Source: Elusimicrobiota bacterium
GTDB taxonomy: Bacteria > Elusimicrobiota > Elusimicrobia > UBA1565 > UBA9628
NCBI GenBank assembly: GCA_028865585.1
Contig: JAGWJU010000028.1
Coordinates: 1-10,270 of the forward strand
DNA length: 10,270 nt
Reading direction: 5' to 3'
Shown here: positions 1 through 6,833 of the stretch, piece after piece
How positions within the stretch are numbered: the first letter of the stretch is position 1
Layout: every line of letters begins with the position of its first letter
Position numbers and translations under genes: made by a program
Notes under the pieces: generated by a model
Database searches by the model: none
The model's input: the letters and a program-made list of their open reading frames with translations, nothing else
What the model was told of the DNA's origin: nothing

Positions 1-218
1 ATGGTGGGCGTGCCTTGCTTGACCGAATGGCTCGACGGCCCGTCCGTGCGCTGGACTTGGCCGATCTTATAGCGCTTGAGCGTGCGGATGAGCCAGGGGC
101 CGGCCAGCAGCGAAATGATCAGGGAGGTGAGCACCGCGCCGCCCGCGCGGAATGTGATGTACTGGAAGAGGTTCAGGGCTCCGAAGGCGTTTTTGTAGGC
201 GCTTAGATAGTAGAGCAT
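1..218 (-). CDS. mraY: MraY, phospho-MurNAc-pentapeptide translocase (5' part only)
   Basis: Only the first 73 codons are inside the window; the gene continues past the left edge. Translating the minus strand from the ATG at 218 gives a protein starting MLYYLSAYKN, with a first hydrophobic segment at about residues 27-45 and then the family's N-terminal signatures: FQYITFRAGGAVLT (about 18-31), LAGPWLIRTLK (about 38-48), and RTDGPSSHSVKQGTPTM at the cut end, matching the conserved GP-xSH-xxKxGTPTMGG stretch. MraY is the integral membrane enzyme that moves phospho-MurNAc-pentapeptide from UDP onto undecaprenyl phosphate to make lipid I. Its start lies inside the end of murF with a 16-nt overlap, so translation is probably coupled. 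The identification is firm from motifs and from its normal dcw position; catalytic residues further on cannot be checked. Confidence 0.95.
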   Translation of the reverse strand, partial: MLYYLSAYKNAFGALNLFQYITFRAGGAVLTSLIISLLAGPWLIRTLKRYKIGQVQRTDGPSSHSVKQGTPT

Positions 219-1573
219 GTCGCGCCTTCGCCTTCGAGGAGTGCCTCGAGCCGCATCGCCCGTGACGCCTTGAAAAACAGGATTTGTCCGGCCTTGAACT
301 CCGGCTTGAGCGCTTTCTTAAGCTCGGGCGCGTCCTTGCCGTAGTGAATCGGGAAAGGCGCGGCGGCTTTGAGGGCCTCGCCGGCCCTCTCCATTTCGGG
401 CCCGATGAGGTAGACGGACTTGAGAGGCAGGGACGCCAGCCATTGCCCCAATTCGCGGTGAAATTGCGCCGAGCCCGCGCCGAGCTCCTTCATGTCCCCC
501 AAGACCAGGACCTTCGGGCGCCCCGCGAACTCGCTGCAGAAGGCCGCGATGGAGGCGCGCATCGAGGCGGGGTTGGCGTTGTAGGCGTCGAGCACGATGT
601 CGCAGCCGGAGGGATGCCGGAGGCGCTCTTGGCGCATGCCCGAGGGCTTGAAGTCCTCCAAGCCCTGCCGGATGACGTCCGGCTTGATGCCCAGCGCCCA
701 GGCCGCGGCCGCGGCCGCGCAGGCGTTGTAGCGGCTCAAATCTCCGAAAACCTGGAGCTTGACCGCGATTTTGACCCGATCGATGAGCATTTCCTCGGGT
801 CCGGAAAAGCGCACGCGCGCCCGCTCGCCCAGTCCGAAGGTCACGGCGCGCTCGCCCAATCGGGCTTCGAGGCTCTCCAGCCACGGGTCGTCGGCGTTGA
901 GCACGGCCTTGCCGTCCTCGGGCAAAAACTCCAAGATCTCGGCCTTGGTGCGGAAGTTCTGCTCCAAATTGGCGTAGAACTCCATGTGGTCCGGCCCGAT
1001 GTTGGTGATGACCGCCACGGTGGGCTGGGCCACGCGGGCGATCTCGAGGATGTCGCCGGGCTTGGAGTCGGCAAGCTCAAAAATGCCGTAGCGGTGCTCG
1101 GGGCTGAGTTCAAGCACGGAGAGCGGCGTGCCGACCTGGTTGTTCCAGTTGCCGGGGCTCGTGCAGGTGGGCGCGGCCTTCCCGCAGATGGAGCGCAGCA
1201 TCTCCTTGGTCGTGGTCTTGCCGTTGGAGCCGGTCACGCCCACGACCGGAATTTCGAACTTGCGCCTGTGCTCCGAGGCCAGGGCCAGAAGCGCCTTGCC
1301 GGTGTCGCGGACCTCGACCAAGTGCTCGGGCTTGGCGCCGGCCATGGCCGTGCGGCCGGTCTCCACCACCCAGCCCGAGGCCTTGCGCGCGGCCTCCGTG
1401 CCCAGAAAATCGTGCCCGTCGTAGCGCGCGCCTTTGAGCGCCCAGAACGCCTGGCTTGGCTGCAAAGTGCGGCTGTCGATGGAGATGGACTCGACGGGGT
1501 CTTCCGCGTGGCCGAAGGACAGCCGCCCCTGCGCGGCCTTGGCCAGCTCCTCCCACGACATTCTCAGGTTCAT
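203..1573 (-). CDS. murF: MurF, UDP-MurNAc-tripeptide:D-Ala-D-Ala ligase
   Basis: A cytoplasmic ATP-dependent Mur ligase of 456 residues, normal for MurF, adding D-Ala-D-Ala to UDP-MurNAc-tripeptide. Visible motifs: IDSRT (32-36, N-terminal UDP-binding domain), P-loop GVTGSNGKTTTKEM (112-125), GNWNNQVGTPLSVL (141-154, typical of MurF), NADDPW (226-231), DAYNANPASM (329-338, the MurF signature in the C-terminal domain), LGDMKELG (358-365) and KASRAMRLE (435-443). Some positions differ from well-known MurFs: ELADSKPGDI where EhGAN-like residues are usual, NIGPDHME where NxxxAHLE is usual, and KAS instead of KGS. The ATG at 1573 overlaps the murE stop by 4 nt (ATGA), which supports this start and translational coupling. 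It ends in TAA, overlapping mraY. MurF is clearly favoured over other Mur ligases by the NWNN and DAYNANP motifs. Confidence 0.96.
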   Translation of the reverse strand: MNLRMSWEELAKAAQGRLSFGHAEDPVESISIDSRTLQPSQAFWALKGARYDGHDFLGTEAARKASGWVVETGRTAMAGAKPEHLVEVRDTGKALLALASEHRRKFEIPVVGVTGSNGKTTTKEMLRSICGKAAPTCTSPGNWNNQVGTPLSVLELSPEHRYGIFELADSKPGDILEIARVAQPTVAVITNIGPDHMEFYANLEQNFRTKAEILEFLPEDGKAVLNADDPWLESLEARLGERAVTFGLGERARVRFSGPEEMLIDRVKIAVKLQVFGDLSRYNACAAAAAAWALGIKPDVIRQGLEDFKPSGMRQERLRHPSGCDIVLDAYNANPASMRASIAAFCSEFAGRPKVLVLGDMKELGAGSAQFHRELGQWLASLPLKSVYLIGPEMERAGEALKAAAPFPIHYGKDAPELKKALKPEFKAGQILFFKASRAMRLEALLEGEGATCSTI

Positions 1574-3072
1574 GGCGCGTTCAATTGATTCCGGACCGCC
1601 TGCCTGGCGGCGTCGCGATCGTCGAAGGCGACGGTCCGATCCTTGAGGATCTGCTGGGTCTCGTGGCCCTTGCCCGCGATGAGGACGATGTCCCCCTCCC
1701 GCGCCATGGCCACGGCTTCCGCGACGGCCTTCTTGCGATCCGGCTGGATTTTATAATTTTTGGCGCCCGAAGTCTTAAGGCCTTCCTCGATGTCCGCGAT
1801 GATGGCCAACGGGTCCTCGCCGCGCGGGTTGTCGCTGGTCACGACCGTGAAATCGCTGCCGCTCTGCGCGGCCCGGCCCATGGGCGCGCGTTTGGTGCGG
1901 TCGCGCTGGCCCCCGCAGCCGAAGACCGTGATGATCCGCTTGTGCGGCAGGCGCGCCAAGTGCTTCAAGACCGCCTCCAGGGCGTCTTCGGTATGCGCGT
2001 AGTCCACGAAGATCTTAAACTTCTGCCCCGCCTCAACGGGTTCGAGGCGTCCGGGAACGCTCTTGAGCGCGCGCAGGCCTTCGAGAACCGCCTCCTCGGA
2101 CAAGCCTAAACCCAGCGCGGCGGCCGCGGCGGCGAGAGCGTTGTAGAGGTTGTGCTCGCCGACCAGCGAAATTTCCGCTTTCGTGCGGCGCCCGCGGAAA
2201 GAAAGTTCGAAGCGGGTGTTGTCCGCGCCGACTTGAACGTCCAGCGCGCGCAGGGAGGCGGTTTCGCCCAGGCCGTAAAGCAGCGCCTCCGCGCCCACGG
2301 CGCGGTGCAGCAGCGCGCGGGCCTTGGCGTCGTCCGCGTTGATCGCGGCCACGCGGCGCTTCTTCGTCGAGGAGGCCTTGGTCAGCAAGTCAAAGAGGCG
2401 CGCCTTGGCCTCGAAATAAGCCTCAGCGGTCTTATGGAAGTCCAGATGGTCGCTGCGGAAGTTGGTAAAAACCGCGGCGTCGAAATCGATTTCCTCGACG
2501 CGCTTTAACGCCAGGGCGTGGGAGGAGACTTCCATCACCGCGTGGGTGGCGCCGTCGTCGCGCAGACGCGCCAGGAGCCGCAGGGTCTCGAGCGAGGAGG
2601 GCGTGGTGTTGACCGCGGGCGTCTCCCATTTCCCGGAGAGCCGGTAACTGACGGTGCCCAGGACGCCGGGCGTGCCACCCGCGGCGCGCAGGATGGACTC
2701 CAGAAAATAGCTCGTCGTGGTCTTGCCGCTGGTGCCGGTGACGCCGAAGACGGGAAAAGCGCCCGAGGGATGCGAGAAGAAGAGGTCGGCCATCCGCCCC
2801 ATGGCTTCCAGGACGTCCGGGACCTGGATCCAAGAGGCGGAAAAGCTCAAGGGCGGCGGAGGCGGCGCGAGTTCGCTGACCACCGCGCAGGCGCCGCGCG
2901 CGCAGGCGTCCTTGACGTGCCGGTTGCCGTCGGTCCGGGAGCCCGGCAGGGCGAAAAAAAGAAAGCCTTGCTGCGCGGTGCGGGAATCGTGCGTCAACCC
3001 GCGGACATCCTGGTCCGCGCTTCCCGCGACGAGCGTCGGATGGGCGACGGAGAGGAGGTCCCGCAGGTTCAA
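1570..3072 (-). CDS. murE: MurE, UDP-MurNAc-L-Ala-D-Glu:meso-DAP ligase
   Basis: A cytoplasmic Mur ligase adding the third residue of the peptidoglycan stem peptide. Using a TTG start at 3072 the product is 500 residues, the usual MurE length, beginning MNLRDLLSVA. Motifs: HDSR (28-31), P-loop GVTGTSGKTTT (110-120), NTTPSSLETL (155-164), EVSSHAL (181-187), NFRSDHLDFHKT (204-215), Lys223 in EAKARLF (the lysine expected to be carbamylated), VGEHNLYNALAA (304-315), DYAHTEDAL (357-365), GCGGQRDRTKR (385-395), DNPR (414-417) and AGKGHE (466-471). DNPR is the meso-diaminopimelate specificity motif, so a Lys-type enzyme is unlikely. The reading frame stays open upstream to 3306, but that part would lie inside ftsI and encodes low-complexity residues. 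The TTG overlaps the ftsI stop as TTGA, matching the ATGA junction to murF, and the N-terminus then aligns with the family. No strong Shine-Dalgarno is visible, so coupling to ftsI translation is inferred. Confidence 0.94.
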   Translation of the reverse strand: MNLRDLLSVAHPTLVAGSADQDVRGLTHDSRTAQQGFLFFALPGSRTDGNRHVKDACARGACAVVSELAPPPPPLSFSASWIQVPDVLEAMGRMADLFFSHPSGAFPVFGVTGTSGKTTTSYFLESILRAAGGTPGVLGTVSYRLSGKWETPAVNTTPSSLETLRLLARLRDDGATHAVMEVSSHALALKRVEEIDFDAAVFTNFRSDHLDFHKTAEAYFEAKARLFDLLTKASSTKKRRVAAINADDAKARALLHRAVGAEALLYGLGETASLRALDVQVGADNTRFELSFRGRRTKAEISLVGEHNLYNALAAAAAALGLGLSEEAVLEGLRALKSVPGRLEPVEAGQKFKIFVDYAHTEDALEAVLKHLARLPHKRIITVFGCGGQRDRTKRAPMGRAAQSGSDFTVVTSDNPRGEDPLAIIADIEEGLKTSGAKNYKIQPDRKKAVAEAVAMAREGDIVLIAGKGHETQQILKDRTVAFDDRDAARQAVRNQLNAP

Positions 3073-4787
3073 GGCGCCATCCGCAGGGCGGCGGGAAGCG
3101 CGGCCCGGTTTTGCAGGCCCGGAAGCGGCTTGGCGCGCGAATCGCTCCGGCCCGGCGCGGAAGCGGGCGGATCCGCGGGAGCGTCGGGAGCGGCGCCCGA
3201 CATCGCGATGAGGCGCCGGGCCAGCTCGCCGAAATAGGGCGCGGCCGCCTCGTCGCCGAAGTGGCGCGGCCCCTTGGGGTCCCCCATGAGCACCAGGATG
3301 GCCCAACGCGGCCGACTGGCGGGCAAAAATCCCACGAACGAAGCGTTGTAGGCTTTGAGCGAATATTTGTGGGTCGTGGGGTCAATCATGCGGGCCGTTC
3401 CGGTTTTACCCGCGACGAGATAGCCCGGAATCTGCGCGGGTACGCCCGTGCCTTTCTCCACCACGCCCTCGAACATTTGGACCAGGAGCGCGTCGGTCTG
3501 GGCCGAGACGACGCGGCGGATCTTTTCGGGCTCGTCGCTTCCGATGATGTGGGGCTGCATGAGCACCCCCCCGTCGGCCACGGCGCTGTAGGCGGCCAGC
3601 ACCTGCAGCGGGCTCACGCCCACGCCGTAGCCATAGGAGGCGGCGGCCAAATTGACCGGGGTCATCTTGGAGAGCGGCCGGAGCTCGCCGGAGGTTTCGC
3701 CCGGGAAATCGATGCCGGTCTTGTTGGTGAAGCCGAAGGCGCGCACGTAGCTGTAGAACTCCGCGGGGCCGAGCTTGGCCACGACCTTGGAGATGCCGAT
3801 GTTGGAGGAGTAGCGCAGCACGCCCGCGATGGTGAGGTCCTGCCGGGGCTCGACGTCATGGATGGTCACGCCCGGCGCGATCTGGTAGGCGCCGTTGTTG
3901 CAGAAGAAGGTTTCCTGCGGGGTAATGACGCCCTCGTTGAGCGCGGCGCCCGCGGTGACGAGCTTGAAGACGGAGCCGGGCTCGTACATCTCCTGTACGG
4001 CGTCGTTGCGCAGCGGAGTCGGCGGGTAGTCGGCCATGGCCAGGATGGCGCCGGTGCGCGGGTTCTCCACCGCGATGACGCCGTTCTTGATGGAGAGCTT
4101 CTTGGCGGCCTCGGCGAGGATTTGCTCCGCGTAGAACTGGATGTTGCGGTCGATGGTGAGCGCAAGAGGCTCGGGCCGGGGCGCGTCCTGGGCCGTGTCC
4201 TCGTAGATGGCGTGGCCCGCGCCGTCGCGGATGAGCTGGATTTTGATGGGAGCGGCCTCCAGGCGCGCGTCCTCGGAGTACTCGACGCCGGAGAGCCCGT
4301 GCCCGTCGCTGCCGACCATCCCCAGGACGTTGTCGGCCAGCGCGCCGTTGGGATAGAAGCGCGATTCCCGCGAAACGACGCCCAGCCCGTCGACGCGCGC
4401 CTTCTTAAGCGCCGCGGCTTGGGCGTAGTCGAGGCCGGACTTGATCCAAGGGAAGCGCCCGCCACCGCGGTAGCGCGACAAAATCTCCCGCGCGGGCATG
4501 CCGAGCAGTCCGGAGAGCTTCTCCGCTGTCTCCTGCGGGTCTTTGATCATGCGCTTGTCCAAAAAGCAGGCCCACGTGGGCAGCGATTCGGCCAGCACCT
4601 CGCCGTTGCGATCGAGAATGGGCGCGCGGGGCGCGGCCACCACGGCCATCCGATCGAGTTCGTCGTCGGCGCGGCGCGAGAGGCCGCGGTGCTCCACGAC
4701 TTGGAGCTGGGCCAGCCGCAGGGACAGGGGCAGGACCGGCAAAAGGGCGAGGAATGCCGCGAGAGAGAGGCGTCGGCGCGTCTCCAT
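3069..4787 (-). CDS. ftsI: FtsI/PBP3-type septal peptidoglycan transpeptidase (class B PBP)
   Basis: A class B penicillin-binding protein of 572 residues that cross-links septal peptidoglycan in the periplasm, anchored in the inner membrane. The order is: short basic N-terminus, one membrane segment (about 9-27), PBP dimerisation/pedestal domain (about 50-200, with APILDRNGEVLAES at 55-68), then the transpeptidase domain (about 235-525). All three active-site motifs are present: SVFK (272-275, nucleophile Ser272), SSN (327-329) and KTG (461-463, in AGKTGTARM). The C-terminus is an Ala/Pro-rich tail (about 530-572) with no PASTA domain, unlike many Gram-positive relatives. The ATG at 4787 is 18 nt after the ftsL stop, and the TGA overlaps the murE start. 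Placement directly after ftsL and before murE is the standard dcw order and favours FtsI over other class B PBPs. Confidence 0.95.
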   Translation of the reverse strand: METRRRLSLAAFLALLPVLPLSLRLAQLQVVEHRGLSRRADDELDRMAVVAAPRAPILDRNGEVLAESLPTWACFLDKRMIKDPQETAEKLSGLLGMPAREILSRYRGGGRFPWIKSGLDYAQAAALKKARVDGLGVVSRESRFYPNGALADNVLGMVGSDGHGLSGVEYSEDARLEAAPIKIQLIRDGAGHAIYEDTAQDAPRPEPLALTIDRNIQFYAEQILAEAAKKLSIKNGVIAVENPRTGAILAMADYPPTPLRNDAVQEMYEPGSVFKLVTAGAALNEGVITPQETFFCNNGAYQIAPGVTIHDVEPRQDLTIAGVLRYSSNIGISKVVAKLGPAEFYSYVRAFGFTNKTGIDFPGETSGELRPLSKMTPVNLAAASYGYGVGVSPLQVLAAYSAVADGGVLMQPHIIGSDEPEKIRRVVSAQTDALLVQMFEGVVEKGTGVPAQIPGYLVAGKTGTARMIDPTTHKYSLKAYNASFVGFLPASRPRWAILVLMGDPKGPRHFGDEAAAPYFGELARRLIAMSGAAPDAPADPPASAPGRSDSRAKPLPGLQNRAALPAALRMAP

Positions 4788-4805
4788 GGCGTGGGCGATC
4801 CGGCG

Positions 4806-5165
4806 CTATGACGAGAACAGGCGCGCGTCTTGGCGCGCCCGCCGCCAGACCCTGGTGAGCAGGCTTGAGAAGAAGGATTGCGGGGCGTTTTCGAGCGGCG
4901 AGACGGGCAGGACCCGCTCGGCCGAAAGCGGGGCCGGGATCATGCCCAGCCGGGCCGAGGCTTCCCGCGCGATGCGGCCGCAAGACGCGGCTTGGTCCAC
5001 CTGCCTCTCCAAAAGCGCGTTCTCCCCTTGAATGTGCAAAATCCGTTCGCGCGAGGTTTCCACCGCGTAGCCCAGAGCCGTGGCCTCGATGCGCTGCCAG
5101 ACCAGGCCCATGACCAGGAGACCGCCGCAAAAAATCTGCAGAGTCCTATGCCCGGCTTTTTTCAT
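4806..5165 (-). CDS. ftsL: FtsL-like divisome protein
   Basis: A 119-residue bitopic membrane protein: basic cytoplasmic start (MKKAGHR), one membrane helix at about 9-24, then a heptad-rich region at about 36-72 (ETSRERILHIQGENALLERQ) predicted to be coiled coil, followed by ARLGMIPAP (71-79), which resembles the hinge after the FtsL coiled coil. FtsL bridges FtsB/FtsQ and FtsW/FtsI in the septal complex. Sequence conservation in this family is very low, so the call rests on topology, size and position between rsmH and ftsI. The ATG at 5165 follows AAGGGA in the minus-strand leader at about 5170-5175, well spaced. The stop is TAG. A DivIC/FtsB-type protein would look similar, but the position argues for FtsL. 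Confidence 0.83.
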   Translation of the reverse strand: MKKAGHRTLQIFCGGLLVMGLVWQRIEATALGYAVETSRERILHIQGENALLERQVDQAASCGRIAREASARLGMIPAPLSAERVLPVSPLENAPQSFFSSLLTRVWRRARQDARLFSS

Positions 5166-5194
5166 CAGATCCCTTGTGAGAAAATTAAAAATTA

Positions 5195-5246
5195 TCGGCG
5201 CGCAGGAACGAACAGGCGGGCGCCCCGCGCCGACGAGGCGCCCGCC
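5195..5246 (-). promoter_or_regulatory. Interlocked inverted repeats (possible H-type pseudoknot) in the ftsL leader
   Basis: Within the 93 nt between the small ORF and ftsL there are two perfect inverted repeats. Stem 1 is GGCGGGCGCC (5215-5224) with GGCGCCCGCC (5237-5246), 10 bp around a 12-nt loop. Stem 2 is TCGGCGCG (5195-5202) with CGCGCCGA (5226-5233), 8 bp, and its second arm lies inside the loop of stem 1. In the minus-strand RNA the two can form either as alternatives or together as an H-type pseudoknot, with connecting loops of 3, 1 and 12 nt. U-rich sequence (about 5181-5194) and then the ftsL Shine-Dalgarno follow. An attenuator, translation control element or mRNA processing site is possible. 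The base pairing is seen; the function is inferred. Confidence 0.5.
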
Positions 5247-5258
5247 ATATTTTTTGGT

Positions 5259-5453
5259 CTAGTCGCGTTCCCGACGAGTTCCTTTTTTAAGGAACACACG
5301 CTTCCAGACATATCCTCCGTCCGGCTCGCGCACCAGCGCCTCCAGACGCATGGGCTGGCGCCGCTCCAGCAGCGAGCCCAACGTTGAACGGACTTCCTGC
5401 ACGGCCGCCATGCCCCAGCTCGACCCCCTGATCGCTGCATCGCTTCTCATCAT
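5259..5453 (-). CDS. Small protein of unknown function between rsmH and ftsL
   Basis: I do not recognise this 64-residue product. It is soluble-looking, with no signal peptide or membrane segment and a basic end (MRLEALVREPDGGYVWKRVFLKKG, then TRRERD). In favour of a real gene: the rsmH stop TAA is followed immediately by its ATG at 5453 (a second ATG follows directly), a GGAG lies about 9 nt upstream inside the rsmH end, most third codon positions are G or C as in the neighbours, and it fills the only otherwise unexplained space in the operon. It ends in TAG 93 nt before ftsL. Overlapping open frames on this strand (about 5192-5440 and 5287-5568) begin inside rsmH or this ORF and lack such signals. 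It may be a lineage-specific dcw insertion or a diverged regulator; function unknown. Confidence 0.6.
   Translation of the reverse strand: MMRSDAAIRGSSWGMAAVQEVRSTLGSLLERRQPMRLEALVREPDGGYVWKRVFLKKGTRRERD
5278..5295. repeat. 18-bp perfect palindromic hairpin near the 3' end of the small ORF
   Basis: GTTCCTT (5278-5284) and AAGGAAC (5289-5295) are perfect inverted repeats separated by four T (plus strand). The element lies in codons for VFLKKGT of the 64-codon ORF, about 32 nt upstream of the GC-rich interlocked stems. It may simply be chance from the AAA AAA lysine codons, or part of a larger structured RNA region before ftsL. Confidence 0.35.
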
Positions 5454-6359
5454 TTACAGTTTCTCCACGATCCGCAGCTTGGCGCTGCGCGATCTTGCGT
5501 TGCGCTCGACCTCTTGGGTGGAAGGCAGGACGGCTCCGGCGCCCTTCCCGCCTTTCACGGGACGGCATTTTCCTAAGGATGCGAAGGAGGAAAAAAGGGT
5601 CTTGACGATGCGATCCTCCAGGGAGTGGAAGGTGATGACGGCGATTCTCCCGCCGTTCTTGACGAGCGGGAAGACGCCTTCGAGGCCCCGCGTGAGGTTT
5701 TCGAGCTCCGCGTTGACCGCGATGCGCAGCGCCATGAAGACGCGCGTGGCCGGATGGCGCCCCGTCGTGCGCGGGACGGCGGACTCGATGGTTTTGGCGA
5801 GGTCCGTCGTCGTCTCGAAGGGGCGCTTCTGCCGGCGCTCCGCGATGGCGCGGGCCGCGGCCCGCGCGGCCGGCTCCTCGCCGAACTCGCGGAACAGGAG
5901 CGCCATCTGCTCCTCGGGCCAGCGGTTGACGATGGCTTCCGCGGTCAAGGGCGTCTCCGGGGAGATTCTCATGTCGAGCGGGCCCTCGTGCTGGAAGCTG
6001 AACCCCCGCTCGGGCTTGTCGTAGTGCAGCGAGCTGATGCCCAAATCAAAGAGCGCGCCGCTTAACGGAAAAAACTTCTCCGACTCCAGAATCTGCTGGA
6101 CGGTCCTGAAATTGCCGCGCATGATCTTGACGTTGGGCGCGCGCCGGCCCAGGCCCGCCTGCGCCAATCCCACCATCTCGGGATCGAGATCAAGGCAGAG
6201 GAGCTTTCCCTTGGGCGAGAGCTTCCTTAATATGGCCTCGGAGTGCCCCCCCATGCCGAGCGTGGCGTCGAGGTAGAGCCCGTCGGGGTCCTGAACCAGG
6301 GCGTTGACGGTCTCCTGCAGGAGCACGGGTTCGTGGCGGTAGGCCCGTTCCGCGCTCAT
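5454..6359 (-). CDS. rsmH: RsmH (MraW), 16S rRNA m4C1402 methyltransferase
   Basis: An S-adenosylmethionine-dependent enzyme that methylates N4 of C1402 in the 16S rRNA decoding centre. The 301-residue product, starting at the ATG at 6359, has the family hallmarks in order: HEPVLLQE (9-16), SAM-binding DATLGMGGHSEAIL (31-44), CLDLDPEM (55-62), DLGISS (105-110), then ERGFSF and PLDMRI, FGEEPAA, ATRVFMALRIAVNAELENL, RIAVITFHSLEDRIVK and the C-terminal RSRSAKLRIVEKL. The frame stays open a further 30 codons upstream into mraZ, but that extension is not family-like. The chosen ATG has a G-rich Shine-Dalgarno (GGGGGGA) in the 20-nt gap after the mraZ stop. It ends in TAA directly abutting the next ORF. 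Length and motifs are complete, so an active enzyme is expected. Confidence 0.96.
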   Translation of the reverse strand: MSAERAYRHEPVLLQETVNALVQDPDGLYLDATLGMGGHSEAILRKLSPKGKLLCLDLDPEMVGLAQAGLGRRAPNVKIMRGNFRTVQQILESEKFFPLSGALFDLGISSLHYDKPERGFSFQHEGPLDMRISPETPLTAEAIVNRWPEEQMALLFREFGEEPAARAAARAIAERRQKRPFETTTDLAKTIESAVPRTTGRHPATRVFMALRIAVNAELENLTRGLEGVFPLVKNGGRIAVITFHSLEDRIVKTLFSSFASLGKCRPVKGGKGAGAVLPSTQEVERNARSRSAKLRIVEKL

Positions 6360-6379
6360 GGTGGCCGTCCCCCCCGACC

Positions 6380-6829
6380 CTAGATCTCGATGCTCTTGGT
6401 TACCAGCTTGTAGGCCGGTTCGACCTTCGATTTTTTGTAGGAGTTCCATTTATCCTTGTCCCAAATTTCAGCGCGCTTGCCCGCGCCCTGCACGAGGACG
6501 TTCTTCCCGAGGCGCGCGTGCTCCCTCAGGAATTGCGGGATTAAAATCCGGCCGGCGGAATCGAGCTCCGCTTCCGTCGCCTCCGCGAAGAACTTGCGCT
6601 TGAAGGCGCGCTCCTGCTCCTTGTTCGGCAGCGAGAAGGCCGAAAGGTCCTTCTCCAGAAGCTGGCTCCACTGGGAGGGCAGGAAAAGGTAGAGGCAGTT
6701 CTCCAGCCCGCTGGTGAGATAGACCGAGTTGGCTTTCTCCTGCGCCAAGGCCTCGCGGAACTTGGGCGGAAGCCCCACGCGGTTCTTCGTGTCGAGGGAA
6801 TACTCGTAGCGGCCGATGAGAAGAATCAT
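6380..6829 (-). CDS. mraZ: MraZ, transcriptional regulator of the dcw cluster
   Basis: A 149-residue DNA-binding protein made of two SpoVT/AbrB-like swapped-hairpin units. The first is around residues 5-48 (GRYEYSLDTKNRVGLPPKFREAL) and the second around 83-130 (AELDSAGRILIPQFLREHARLGKNVLVQG), each holding the D-xxx-R-[IV] pattern of MraZ. MraZ forms ring oligomers and represses or tunes its own promoter in the species studied. It is the first gene of the operon, immediately behind a strong promoter and a matching repeat array (described separately), so autoregulation is very likely. The ATG at 6829 is preceded directly by an in-frame TAG, which excludes an upstream extension. The stop is TAG, 20 nt before rsmH. 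Length is normal for the family. Confidence 0.95.
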   Translation of the reverse strand: MILLIGRYEYSLDTKNRVGLPPKFREALAQEKANSVYLTSGLENCLYLFLPSQWSQLLEKDLSAFSLPNKEQERAFKRKFFAEATEAELDSAGRILIPQFLREHARLGKNVLVQGAGKRAEIWDKDKWNSYKKSKVEPAYKLVTKSIEI

Positions 6830-6833
6830 CTAC

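Noticed and set aside
284..1588. Long plus-strand open frame (434 codons) antisense to murF
   Set aside because: The opposite strand encodes a full MurF with all motifs. The antisense product is Gly/Arg/Ala/Leu-rich with no recognisable domain, typical of shadow frames in high-GC DNA.
3073..3306. N-terminal extension of murE into ftsI
   Set aside because: The residues are Arg/Gly/Pro-rich and not MurE-like; the TTG at 3072 gives a family-typical N-terminus and a coupled junction.
3111..4811. Very long plus-strand open frame (566 codons) antisense to ftsI
   Set aside because: Low-complexity Gly/Val/His/Asp-rich translation with no family motifs, while ftsI on the minus strand has SVFK, SSN and KTG. 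Lack of stops follows from GC-rich codon use.
5284..5289. A-run in the small ORF as a programmed frameshift site feeding ftsL
   Set aside because: The run is read as AAA AAA preceded by T, so re-pairing after a -1 slip is poor, and no shifted frame stays open into ftsL.
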